This document shows positions 36,201-49,800 of a DNA stretch of 64,000 nt, piece after piece. The stretch's first letter is position 1; each line of letters starts with the position of its first letter. Location: the NCBI GenBank assembly GCA_964007475.1, contig OZ023273.1, positions 104,096,485 to 104,160,484 on the forward strand. The letters run 5' to 3'. Source of the stretch: Hybos culiciformis. Lineage: Eukaryota; Arthropoda; Insecta; Diptera; Hybotidae. The notes below the pieces were generated by a model. That model had not been told where the DNA came from. It did not search any database and was given only the letters and a program-made list of their open reading frames with translations. A program made the position numbers and the translations under genes.

Positions 36201-39200
36201 TTTAAAAAATTATAATTAATCTGATCATTAATAATTCATTTTATTCGTTTATATTATTTTATCTCAATTTAATATTTATTAAATATTCATTTCTCATTCC
36301 AATTTAAAAAAAAAAAAATTTCAAGTAATTATGTTATTTAATACCTACTATAATGTTTTACATTAATATAGCATATATACATTTATTATGTGGTACAATA
36401 TGTTTAATTGTTCTGATGAAATAAAACAAAATAAAATTTTTGTCCCTAAAGGATTATTGTTAAATTTATTGAAAGTTATTCTGATTTCACTTTATCGCCG
36501 TTTATTAAAATTTCAATAATCAGAAAATTGAGGAAATTTTTTTAGTTCTTATGATATGAAAAACTTTTTAATGATGTTATAAATTAAATTAAATAGATTA
36601 TAAAATGTATGGTTTTTTATTTGAATTATGAGATATCGCATTAGATTAGATTAGAAATTCTATGAACATTTATCAAACATGTTGTTTAAAGATTTATATA
36701 AAATTCATTTTTAAGAACCTATACACCAAATGGTTTCTTATGCAATGGTTCAGTATGCAACGTGACATCTCGTATTTTATCACGTCTGATTGTATGTACC
36801 CAATCCAATTTCATTGTAATAAAAAATGCATAACTTTTTCAAATACAATTTTAGTAAAAATTAAGACTGCATAATACGAGTTGAAACAATTCGTCTTCGT
36901 TTATTATTTCATTAATTTTATGAATTTTTCTCAATAAATCTCCGAATAATTTATCTGGACATAATTTGATAATAACTAAAACCGAAAATTTGAAATTCAG
37001 ATTCAAAATATTTATTTATAAAAAAATTAATCAAACTGAATATAACTATCTCTCAAATTACATATGGTAAACCTAATGCTTCAACAATAACTTCTAAAAA
37101 CCACAAATTTTATTGGAAAATATATATTTTACATACATGTATTACCAAATCTATTTTATCAATTATTTATTATTATTCCTGAAAAAAATCTTAGCACAAC
37201 CACAAAGAGGATTATACTTGAATTTATGTATGTAAATATGGTAAAAGAAATTCAACTAGGCCTTACGTTAATAACTCATTAATGCATCAAACATAATTTC
37301 ATGTTATTTAAATTTAGTAATTTTAAATTAAATTTAATGATTGCTTATCAAAATAGATTTTCTATGTACAATATAAACCAAATTATAAAATATGTGAAAA
37401 TAATTTTTCATGTATAGGTTCGTTATTACACTTTTTCAAATGCTCATTTGAATATTTTATTTTGTAGTCGTATATTGGTTTTTCTTCAATAACCGACATG
37501 TAGCATTAGTAATCTTACTTATAGAATCTAACATGAATTTTGTTCTTCAATAACATTGTATTTTTAAGTAAGTCATTTTTCAAATGTTTAATATAGTTTA
37601 TTTTCAAAATAAAACATAATAAACTCAACCAAAACTGTATTATAGCTTTAACATAATAATTTAATTTTGTTTTTCACGATGATTTGTATACCAAAGAAAA
37701 ATATAATTTTATTTTCCCAACATTTCAAAGAGAAATTTTAAACTGTAAAACAATATTATATAGTACATACACATATTACTTAATGTAAAAAATTTTCGGA
37801 AAAAGGAAAATTTAAATCTTTAAAAACCGCACATAATCCAAAATTCTCATTAATATTTCAGTATTTTTTAACAGCACATCAAAAAAGTACATAAATTATT
37901 TTTATATTGATTCTATTTAAAACTCTTAAAGCCCAGTTTATTATGTATTCATTCTTTTTAAATTTTCTTTAAATTTTAAAATAACAAATTTAATTAATTC
38001 AATATTTTTACTATATATGCATTTATTTTAATCTTAAAAACAAAATTTATTTAAAATAAAGTTATGTCAAAATAATACTTTAATATTCTTTTATTTTTTT
38101 AACTTTAATTCTCACACCAGCACTGTAATAAGATTTTGAAGATAAGAATTTTCAATTTACACATATTTTTAAGATTTCTTTTTTGATTATTTATTAAAAA
38201 GAAAACTTTAAATGATACTTTAAATGTTACGAAATATTATCAAAATTCCAAGTTGAACTTGAAGGTCGAATTCTATGTAAACATAATTGTATTTACGAAT
38301 ATGAGGTAAAATTAAATATTTTTATTAATTTCAGGTCAACAAATCATGCAACAATTATTTCTAATATTTCTTAATAGAAATCCCTTGTGTATCCAAATAT
38401 TTTTCTATGTAGCAAGAAATTATCCATGTACAGAAAGATGTGTTGTACATACAGACGTATATAAATTGCTTTGAAAGTGAAAATTCAATATAAATGTTGA
38501 TTCAATATTATTATTATATGTTTTCAAATAAGACGAAACTTTTTCCCAAAACTTGTAGACAACTTTATAAATATTCATGACAAAAAATTTCAAAGAATAA
38601 TTTAGACTTAGATCAACTATTATTATATAAACTGAAAAAAAAAAAAAAACATAATCTTGAACGAATTTTTTTCTGACACATAAATTAGCCTAATTATCTA
38701 TCCTTATTATACAGTTTCAGATCTTTTAACAAAAAACACAAGCTTTATTATTCTATAATAGAAATAATCTGACATAATAGTTAAAAAAAAAATTATAATA
38801 ATAGCTTTTTAATTTAAAACTCAGTTTGCATAATAAAGCAGATTAAAATCCTTTCCGTATAATAAGCATAACTTTTTTCCAATATTGCAACGATGAAAAA
38901 CTAAAAAAACCATAAAGACTATAATAAAATATGCATGACAGAAGTGTGAGGAAAAATGTCAATTTATTTTTATTTTTTTTAATTTTCAGAGTTATATAAC
39001 TTAGATGGGATAAAAACTTTTTTTCAGCATAACAGTTTGTTTAAATCTTAAGATATCACAATCTCTAAGATAATATTTGTATTTTATATGCCTGAACCGA
39101 AACAAAACTGAACTCTACAATGTATCGCTTGGAAAAACAAAATTCTTTAACTTTTACAAATTAAAATTTAAACTATACATCGATTCGGTAAGTTTTCTGA

Positions 39201-40090
39201 AAGTAGATTTATGAAAACGTCAAAACGTTGAAAAAAAAAAAGGTTGGAGTAAAAAAAAAGGAAACTATTCGCGGTCACGTATAGAATTTCTCGGTAGTAT
39301 TTGAGTTTCTGGTTTTTTTGGAGTTTTTTTTTTCATTTGAGAGCATTTCAGATGTATATATATCAGTATCCAAATCGGATTTGAAATAGAAATTATCCAA
39401 TTAGATAAATCTAAAAGAAAATTATAATTGTATCTTTGAATCTTTGTATCAAATTTTTAGCGAAATAATCAAGAAAATAAAATTTACTTTAAAACATTGG
39501 GAAGTACATTTTTTTATCAATATAATATTATTTGTATCTAAGTCAAATTAATGTCAAGGCTTTATTAAATATTTACCAAAATTCTTATTGAAAGCTGCTT
39601 AGGATAATTTTATTTAATCAATTTCGTCTTATTTCTTTTTTGATGTGAATTTATTTTTTTTTTTTTTGCTTTGTATATCAAACTTCGATAATTTTAAATG
39701 ATGTTACGTTACACACATAAATCAATAATATAAATTTAACGTAAATATGAGATTAAGAATACATAGGGATTTTTTTTTTTGTAATTTTAAAGCAAACTCT
39801 TTAAAATCATAGACGGAAAATTTAAATTTTCTTCTTGCAAAAAAAAAAACTTAATTTCATAATTTGCTTAAAAACTTTTTTAAGCATAAAACTTCTCATA
39901 ACTTTATCCAAGATTTTTTTTTTGCATTTAAATAAACATAAATTTCGAGTTTTTGAAGGTATTTAATAGAAATGGTGTTTAATAGGTGAAAAATAGAGAA
40001 AAATAGCTAGAATATAAAATGTCCTGTTGATATGTTAGTTGGTCTATTACATTGATCACAAAAAGTGAGATAAAAGTTGATTTATATACT
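30201..40090. other. Upstream region, no gene recognised
   Basis: Nearly 10 kb of A/T-rich DNA, probably within the first (5' UTR) intron of NOS, since the first coding exon starts at an acceptor. Open frames of 60-70 codons here (for example 34145-34330, 35008-35217, 36662-36874) look random. No inverted-repeat element or array was identified. Confidence 0.65.
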
Positions 40091-40180
40091 TTAATGCGTT
40101 GGGGATCGTTATATTGTATTTAGTGCTATAGAATTTAGATCACTAAATGGAGTATTATATGCGTCAATACACATGCAATC

Positions 40181-40290
40181 ATTTAGATGCATCTGCGTAA
40201 ATAATGAAAAAATTTAGATGCATCAGCGTATATAATGAAAAAATTTAGATGCATCAGCGTAAATAATGAAATCATTTAGATGTTTCGTAT
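40181..40290. repeat. 31-bp tandem repeat, about 3.3 copies
   Basis: ATTTAGATGCATCWGCGTAW plus ATAATGAAA-type sequence begins at 40181, 40212, 40243 and, partial, 40274. The period is exactly 31 bp. Confidence 0.85.
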
Positions 40291-40433
40291 TGAATATTAC
40301 GTAATACCTAAACAAACATAATATCTCTCACAATATTTCAATACAGCCAAATACACAAAAAAAAATGAGAAAAAATGAGAAGAAAAAATATTCTCTCTTT
40401 GCAACTACCTCTCCCCTACGCATTAAAACAGTA

Positions 40434-40600
40434 TATTGGATATGTAAACAAAATTTGTTATACAACTCGTTCTGTATTTACACAAAAATACATTGACACT
40501 TGTCAATTTATATCACTCGACCTTCGGTATTGACTCGTGTCAATGTATACAGAACTCTTAATTAATAACAAATTTAGTTTACATATACAATAATCTACTA
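40434..40600. repeat. Imperfect inverted repeat (decayed element)
   Basis: The left arm (TGGATATGTAAACAAAATTT, TTCTGTAT, ATACATTGACACTTGTCAAT) pairs with the right arm (TATTGACTCGTGTCAATGTA, ACAGAACTC, AACAAATTTAGTTTACATAT). The loop is near 40507-40535. Weaker mirrored sequence around 40085-40130 and 40640-40680 suggests a larger decayed foldback or TIR element. Confidence 0.6.
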
Positions 40601-40689
40601 TTAATTTGCCGTAAACATTTACGTTATTAATTTAGAATTTAGCACTCGTTATTTAAATTCCAACCAATTCGATAATACTATGATTCTAG

Positions 40690-43130
40690 AACTATGGAAC
40701 ATTAAAATTGAACAATACATAGTTCTTGAAAACTTTGAAATAATGAAATATTTGAAAATTAAATATTTTTTAATGTATTTTTACTTAGAGAGCATTTCAT
40801 CCCAACGAGTTAAATTAAATTAAAGAATAAATTTATGAAGAATTTCCTAAATTTTTCAGTCGGTAATTTGGGTTAAAAATTAAAGTCTTATAGAATTTAA
40901 CAAAAAACGAAATAAAACAAAATAATATTTTTAATCCTGAAAGATTTCTTTTATTTGTATAAAATTAAAACAAAAATAAATTCAAAATTTATCCTTCAAG
41001 TACCAAAAAAAACACAATTTTTCTACATAATGATAAAAAAAAGAAGAAAATGTAAACTTATTTGAAAAAAAAAAAATGATAAAAATTTATGAAGAAGAAA
41101 AATATTTTTACATTAGATTTTTTTAGAAAACATTTTCAAAGCCTTCAAAATTTAATTAAATTAACTTACATAAAATAAATTTTTTAATTGGTTTCTTTTT
41201 TTTTTTTTTTTGTTTTTCACATATTATAATATTTTATTTTCGTTATACATATAATTTTTTTTTTTTTCATTTATATTTTTCACTTGAACAGAAAAAATAA
41301 AATTTCAATTTTATATGAGCATAAGATTTAAGAAATTTTCTTTTTCTCTTTTATATAGTGATGTTGCCATATATACTACATATGTATATTTAATTGGAAA
41401 ATATACACATTGATTTTCTTCTCATCATAATTTATTGTTATAATTTTTTTTTTATTTTACTAAAAATGAAAATAAATATAATAAAATAATAAAAATTTTT
41501 GCAATAAAGCATTTTTTCTTTTTTTTATATTATATTTTTTATTTAATAATAAATAAATAAATAAAAAAAAAATTATTGTTAATTTAACAAAACTCAAATA
41601 AAATTCAATATACACAGACAGATAGATGTATTTTTAAATGTCTTTTCAATTTTCATAATAATTTTTTTTTTCAACGAATTATACAAAATTTTCTTTACAT
41701 TTCATATTATTATGTATGCTGTTGTTCATGTACATTTATTTATAAACTTAAATTTGTGACGAATACACGCTTATGTTTTAATTATAAATTATAACTAGAA
41801 TGGAAAAAAAAAAACAGAAACACTTAATAATGTACATTGAAGTTTTGAATGTTATTCAAAATAGGTAGGTATAGAGAATTTATTTTTTTTCATTCATCAT
41901 AAACAGATCAAAAACAATTTTTGAATGAAATTTAGACTTTGTATATAAATGATTTGAATATAAAAGAAATACATTTTGTTACCCATTTTAGAGCCTATTT
42001 TATTTGAATTTTTTTTTTGTTTTATATTCAAATTTAAGAGCTCGTTGTACAATTTAGGCAAAGAAAATTTAAATAAATTTTTTTTTAATATTCTCTAGAA
42101 AAAATAGAACTCAAATGTTTCGGGTTTCATATAAAATATGAGGATAAAATAAATTTGTGCATAAGTACAAATTTGAAAATAAATCTGTCGAAACAACACT
42201 TGTTGTTTTATTGTTCAAAAATTCGGTCCGAAAGGTAGTATTTTTAGATAACATTTTTGTCCCCAAAAAATAATGCTCGAAATTTCCGTATCCTTTTGCA
42301 ACCACTTTCGATATTAATTAATAGCAAAAAAAAATTTGCCAACCTCATAATCAATTTATTATTATAATTATTATTTAAACATAAAATAAGTACGTAAAAC
42401 ATAAAACAAGTTAATAAGTACATAATAATACATATGTATGTAGATATTTGTACCTGGCTCTCTATTTTATCAACCATTTCATATTTTGATTGAAACATTA
42501 TAAAAAGTTATATTTTCCCAAAAACTTTCTCAAACTTTCTAAAAAAAAAAACGCAAAAAAAAAAGTCTTCAAAAAGTTGGTTATTTTATTTTTATATTCC
42601 AATAAAATTCAAAATTGTCAGAAAAAGTAAATTGAATTTGAACAAAAGAATCGGTTGTTTTTTTGACAGTTTAAAATTTTTTGTAATATTTAATTTATAA
42701 AAAATTGTAATTCTACTTTTACGACTTTTTTCCTTTAAGACTTAAAAATAAATTTAGTAATAAAAATTTTATTATATGCCTGGAAAAGTTCAACTTCAGT
42801 AAACTTCGATTTCTTACAAAAGAATTAGACATTTTATTACCATACGATTCGATTTAAATAAATTTCTTGAACATTAAAGAAAAAAGTAATTCGTTCATGT
42901 TACCTAAAAAAGCTTAAAGTTATTTGCGTTTAATTTTTAGCTCTACCGCTCTATGTAAGTGTATCTGTATAAATTATGAGTAATAGTCGCTAGTTTTACT
43001 GATACACGTTATCGACTCCCGAAACCGCATAATGCACTTGCATTTGCATATCAGAAGATTCGTAATTAATTGGTGAATCACTATATTTGTTTTTTGCTAA
43101 TCAAAAGACATAAGAAATTCATGACACATT
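40690..43130. other. A/T-rich region, no gene recognised
   Basis: Runs of A and T with AATA-type repeats near 41540-41575. A less A/T-biased patch lies at about 42940-43080. Open frames at 42111-42305 and 42244-42498 have no recognisable product. Confidence 0.65.
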
Positions 43131-43429
43131 CCCTCTAATTTTTTTTAATACCTGAGCGGAAAAAGAGCTGCGTGAGCGGCAAATTTACAGAACAAGATTT
43201 AGTGGGCGAAAATTTGAATGAAAATGAATTAAAACAAAAAATTTTAATATAAATGTAATTTATTTTTTCGTGTAATTTATTTTTTCGTGCAAATTCTTAT
43301 ATAATTCATATTTATAGTTAAAGTTATAAATTGAATTAGTAATTAATACATATTTATACTTCATATTTTTATTCAAATTACATTCTTAATGTACATACTT
43401 ATCATCTCGTAATATTCTTTTAAAATTTG

Positions 43430-43700
43430 ATAAAAGAAAATCTTTAATATTAAACGACGGAATGTCTGATACGGCGTTTTTGCACGTCTGTCTTTTTCAC
43501 TAGCCCAATATTGATAAACTTTGTCTAAATCAATAATTTTTTGAGACAATTAGATGTGATTTTATTCGCATGAAACATTCCACATGATTAATTTAAATCC
43601 TATTTCTATAGATTTAATTTTTATAGAATTCATTAAACTGAATCCACGTTCACAATCGCAACTTGAATGTCAAAATATGGGCACTTTCGTTCAGAGTGAG
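43430..43700 (-). pseudogene. Decayed hAT-family transposase, C-terminal dimerisation domain
   Basis: Minus-strand translation gives CDCERGFSLMNSIKIK, the E-R-x-F-S-x-M-N-x-I-K signature of the hAT dimerisation domain. It is followed in a shifted frame by MRIKSHLIVSK and in a third by DKVYQYWASEKDRRAKTPYQ. Stops and at least two frameshifts show that it is dead. The intact domain would read continuously through these three pieces. Element ends were not identified; slightly GC-richer flanks at 43150-43210 and 43840-43890 may belong to it. The plus-strand open frame at 43584-43817 is its antisense shadow. Confidence 0.7.
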
Positions 43701-43899
43701 ATTCTCCTATTTCAGACAGCTCTCAAACATCGAAGGGTCGAAATTATGTTCATTAAATTTATAGTATTTTCTATTAGAAGTCTAACAAAGGTAGATGTGG
43801 GTATTAGATGTCGATAAAAGAAAACTAAAGAGCATTAACAACCGCGATTGCGTTCAAGGATTATGACTGGGGTCTGAAAACGGATTTCCCTGAAAATTA

Positions 43900-46800
43900 G
43901 TATGTGAGTAACAAATGTCAATTTAAGGAACATAAAAAACACAGTTTTTACCAGATTATTGAAAGCGGGCTCCATTCTTAATTTATGCTCTACAATTTTA
44001 ATAAAAATGAATAAAAAGTTAAAGAGTCACTCAGAAATTTGTACACAAACAAAATGGAAATTGGAGAAATAAAATCGGAAATCAAAAACATAATTATAAT
44101 AAATTGTTAGAATGATATAGTCTTTCGCTTTGGTAAAGCGTTTTTTTATAGTTTCTGACACAATAAATATAGATAAAATAAATACACCGAAAAAACTTAC
44201 TAAAAAACAACAAAAATTGCAATTTAATTAAATTCTATGAACATTTGAAATCGCAAATAAAATATATATATATTTTTCTTTTAATGAGCTTTCTATATTA
44301 AAAGTCATATCTGCTTGTTATATTTAATTAAAAAAAAAAAAATATGTGATGTAAATAAGGAACCTTCAATTAAATTTTTCTCCTGTTAATGAGAATTTTT
44401 TTTCAATCACCCGTCAAAGATAAAATTGACACTTCTTCGCTTTTAATGTAATTTTTTTGTTTTATATAGTCAATATTATTATTCTTATTTCTCTTATTTT
44501 TCTTCTTGTCGTTTAATTTATTTTGAAATGTATGTAGGATTATTTTTTCTTTGCATATTTTGTTTTTCGCGCCATCGACAAGGTCAAATTAAATAAGGAA
44601 AAATTGCAGACGGTCATTATTACTGATTGAGTTTTTTTTTATTTAACATTAAATTAAAAAAAAAAAAAACAAAAACATCCAAATGACTATTTCGTTTCTT
44701 AAAAATTTCTTCATTATTATTATTTTTTATTTCACAGATTCATTCCTTCGATATCACAACATTACATTTTTCAATGTAAAAACAAAAACAAAAAATAAAT
44801 AAAATAATTTTTTTCACGGGAAGTTTTTCTTCGTAAAAAATGTAATTACTTTTGTAATTTTTCCTAAATTTAATTTAAAGTTTAAAAATGAATTATTAAT
44901 TCTTATTCTCTCTATATAAATATTGAAATTGTCGTGAAAGAAAGCCCATTCATCGTTTTTATCTAATTGTTGAAGTGGTGAGAGTAACATACAGGACTTT
45001 CGTATAGTATAAAAAAGTCACAATTTTGTCCAATGTCCATAAAAAGTTCGCGCGCCAAAAAATTTATTCTCAATTGCACTAAAACTCATATTCATCAACA
45101 AAAATTTAATCAAAATTTATAATTATATCAAAAATAGCATTATGCAAAATTATTAAAAAAATTTATAGAAAAAAATATTTTTTAATACCAATTCTTGTTT
45201 ATCACTATATTTATTCTAACTGAACCATAGTTGTGAATTTAGTTTCTAATTTTAACAAAAAAATAAAGTTTTTAATATTTTTTCCTTTTTTTTTTTGCCC
45301 CTTTTTTTTGTAATATTAAAGTACCTACACACTTCATTTATTTACAACAATTTTATTTTGTTCGTCCTATTATTTTTTAAATAAAATGATATAATAATTT
45401 TCAATAAAAATAGAATTCATAATAATATTTACGTTTTTAAATAATAATATTCGAATTGCTAAATAAGACAGAAAACGAAAACGAGAAAAAAAAAAACATT
45501 TTCATCTATTAAGAAAATAAAATAAATATAAACAAGCTTCTTAAAACTTGTTGTCGAGAGATTGAGACGAAAAAAAAAAGGAAACAAAATTAATGAAATA
45601 TACAAATTTTGTTTTCTTTAAATGAGAAAAAAAATATTATCTTTTTTTTTTTGGTAATTTTTATTAAATATCCAAAAAAAGATATTTAATGATGAAAATA
45701 TACGGAATAAAAAAAAGTTTAGAAACTGCTTAAGGATATTATATTCTCTTAAAGGTGTGTGAAAAATGTGTAACTCAAGAAGCTAAGTCGAAAATTTATT
45801 AATTTTCTATAAATAAGTACATATAGTTAAAATTAGAAAAAAAAATCCTTTTTGTACCTAATTTAGATTTTTAATATAAAACAATTGATATTATTATGTC
45901 AATTTCGTCTTCTACAGGTGTTCTTTTCGGCAGAAACTAGTTTTGTAAATATAGCTCGTCATATTTAGATAATTCATCTATTTTTAAGATTTTTTTTATT
46001 AAAATTAAATTTTGTGGACTTAATTCATTTCTTTGTTAGAAAATAAAAATTTTCATGTGCCCTTTTTCTGAGTACGTATAAATTGAAAATTTTTCAAATT
46101 TAAAAATAACTAGAAATAAAAAATCGAACTTTTGTTAATTTAAAATTACTTAATATTGCTTATTTTGAAACGTAATGAATTTTTAATGAAAATTAAAATA
46201 TCAAAGTTTTATAAAATGAAATAATTTTTCTTTAAAATTTTTGTTTCCATTAATTTAACAAAAAAAAACAATTATTTTAAATTCTATAGAAAAAATGTTT
46301 GCCATAAATATTTTATTTTTCATCTTATTTTTTTGTCTAACTCTGAAATGGGTTTAATTTGAAACATTTTAATGTTGAATTAAAACATAGTATTTTCCAT
46401 TGCATACTTCGTACCGAGCCCTTATTTTAGAACGTATATGAGAGTGATGGTAAAGTTTTCTTGGCAATTTATTGTCTTGAAGTGCAGTGGTGTTAAAATA
46501 CACCCCCAACTAATATTCTAATAGTATATTTTGATATATTTTCTACGATTAAATATTTATTAAAATGTAGCCATAGAACGATAATATAAAGATTAGTGAT
46601 TTCCCAAAACTAACTGTAATAAAAGATGGGAGAACCATTGGCTCGAATTTTTGGTTCACAATTTAAATTTGTGACTTTAATTTAATTTTACAATATTATT
46701 TCAATAAATGGTTTGTACCTACTTAATAAATAGCTTAAAATCATTTTAAACCGTATTATTTCATTTTTAACACTTAATTCTCGGGAAGAACCTCAAAAAA

Positions 46801-49800
46801 TTCCCAGAATTAAGTACAAGATTTATTTAATTTGATCGCTATCAAAAAATTTTCCACATTTCCATAGAAAGTTTTATTTGTTTTACTTAAAGCTAAAAAA
46901 AACATAAAAATTTTCAAAAATTAATTTAGTTTTCTTTTTTTTTAAATAAACCAAATCAAAAATCTAACATACTTTTTAAGTAAATTTCAAATTATTATAA
47001 AATTTTATTTTTTTAAAATTTTTTATTTTTTTTAAATTTAACTAAATTTTAATAAGTTTTCTAATTTTTCTCTTAAATAGTTTTAATAATTTTTTTATTG
47101 TTTTTTAACTTTATGTTTTCTATTTATTTATTTTTTTTTTGCTTCTTAAGTAAGAACTTTACTGTTTGGAATCCGCGAAATAACTGACTAAAAGTTATCA
47201 AAAAATCTTCTTTAAATACTTACGAACAAAAATAATTTTTCAAATCTGAAATAAAAAATCTGTTTCAAAAAATCTTCTTTACCGATTTTAAAAAAATTTT
47301 CTCTACATTTTATCTATCCCTAAAAAATTTTACTACGCACGTTACGTTCTTATGATTTTTCTTTTTATGAATGAAAATTTTTTTTTTTCTACACGTTTTA
47401 TAGGAATGCAAAAAAAAAAAAAGAAGTTATCCTTAAAAAAAATAAAGACTTCTCAATGTAACTTACATTGATACTGCTGCTGTTAATAATATAAAATTTA
47501 AAAAATAATAAGATGTAAACAGATTTTTTTACACACAATGTTAGAGGTGGATAAATATCAAATCATATATACAGGCTATTTAGTTTTGTTTGTTTTTATT
47601 AGATAATTCATAATATGAGATGTTTGGTTTTTCACATATACATACCATAAAAAATAATTTTATATATATATAGGGTTTAATCATTTTCATCTTATAAAAC
47701 ACGGAAATTTAAATAAATAGTGAAAAATAAATGTGTATATATGATTTTTCCTTGTTAATTTTCTAATAATAGAATTTATAGCTTGAAGAAAATTTCTCAA
47801 AATTTATTTTTCTCAAAATAGAGAATATCGCATGTTTATTTATATAATTTTATTGCAAACGTAGAAATATTTCTACGGATGCTAAACGTTAAAATAGGTT
47901 GAGCTCATTGCCTTGTTCTGTTTGGAGCACATTTTTAGTTGCTCTTTGAATGAAATAAACAATTATTTAAAAAATGGGTTTACCTTAACACGACCATATT
48001 TAATCAAATTTATTTAAGCTATTCAAAATCAAAAGTCATATCATAATCATTATTTTCTTCTCTTAATTATATAGAATTTTGCTTGTGGCCATTTCTTTAG
48101 TTTTCTAATTTCTTGTGTATGCATAAATAAAGTCAAAAGCTTTTCCAGATAATTAATTTCTATTCAACTTTACGATTCATTATTTTTCTTTTAAATTTTT
48201 GTTAAAGAATTATAATATGCAACGTTGACAAGAGCATCATATGTAGATGAGTTAATTCAAATTTCTAGCTTTTGTTATCTTCTACATTTCATCCTTGAAT
48301 TATTATAAACTATTAATTTTTTATAATATTTTAAGATAAAAGAGTTTTAAGTTTTATTAAATACCATTACGTGTGTGTTAAATCGGAAAACAGAATTTTA
48401 AGCTAAAAATTTCTAATTCACATATTAGCACGTACCATTCCGTTCGTTTTAAGTTTGATTAAAAACTTATTAAGTATATATTATATCTGACAAATCTGAA
48501 AGAAGAATTTTAAATGAATAATCATTATTTCACGTAGCACTGTTTCACTGCGATGTAATTGCAGTTCTTTTTTGGCAAATTTGTTTTTTGAGTTCACATT
48601 TCTATGGTATTAATTAATTTTATTAATTAATACTATACATATGAACGAATTATTTTTTAGGTAATGTTGTACATATATACAGTTGTATCCATACAAAACA
48701 CAGAATAATTATATCCTATCTATTGTATTCAGGTCTCGACTACTCCAAGAAGATTATTGAGGATAATAATATATCATTAAATAATATTTTAGTAAAAAAA
48801 AAAATACAAACAGGAAGAAAAAGGGACAGTTTTTTTTTTTTTGAATAAAATTCGGAGGATTAATTACATGATAATGATATAATTAGAAGGATAATAACTT
48901 GAAAAATCAAACAGAAAACAAGGGATGAAATTTTGTTTACATTTATTTTTAATTTGTTTTTAAATTATATCAATTAAAAACCTGATTAAAAAAAAATCCA
49001 AAATTTTATGGCCTTAACCAAAATACTTGCTCTGATAAGATACAAATTAATTAAGGTATGGGTATTTTGTATATACTTTATAGCACTAGGTATAATCAAA
49101 GTATAGCAAGACTATGTTTTTACGTGTACGTTATGTATATAAATATTATGATTATAAATGTACTGAGAGGCTAAGGATATTTGTGTACACTAATTGATAA
49201 ACTCTAAACTACGTCACTTTTTGTTACAGACACATAATTATCCAAAAAATATAATTTTCTGGTTTTTACACAATTTTTTATTTTTTTTTGGTTTTTTGTC
49301 CTTTCGTCCTTGTTAAATAAAAGTTAAATTACGTACCTTCAAGAACATGTTGTTTTAACATTCGAATTTTTTGTTGTTTTTCTTCAATGTGTTAGAATAT
49401 AAATCGGAGAGCACGTCAGTTTAAAAAGAACGTTGATCAATTTAAAAGGTAGCATTCCATTTGCAGGATTCCATTATGAATATTACTATGTAGCCAACAT
49501 TAAAAAATATTTAAAATAAATTTATTCAAGTTTCGGAAGTGGAAAACGTTTAGTATATTCTAAAACACAGTTCTAAACTCAACCTTTATTTAACTTAATA
49601 GTATGAAAAAAGTTTTTAGATATGGAAATTAGGTGAAAATTACGAAAATTTTTAACAACATGAGAACAACTATAAATGTAAAGTTACTAATTATAATTAT
49701 GTGCATAAGATAAAACTTGTAAATATGTAGGTCCATGAACAGAAGTTTTAACATTATAAATTTAATCTTGTGGTTTATAAGGAAACAAAATTTAAAACCC

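Noticed and set aside
39265..39400. Minus-strand hydrophilic frame (SDLDTDIYTSEMLSNEKK...) that looked like an exon
   Set aside because: It holds only if one base of a 10-T run is ignored; the true frame changes there, ends shortly after, and no good splice sites fit.
43584..43817. 77-codon plus-strand frame
   Set aside because: It is antisense to the decayed hAT transposase, whose signature on the minus strand explains the reduced stop density.
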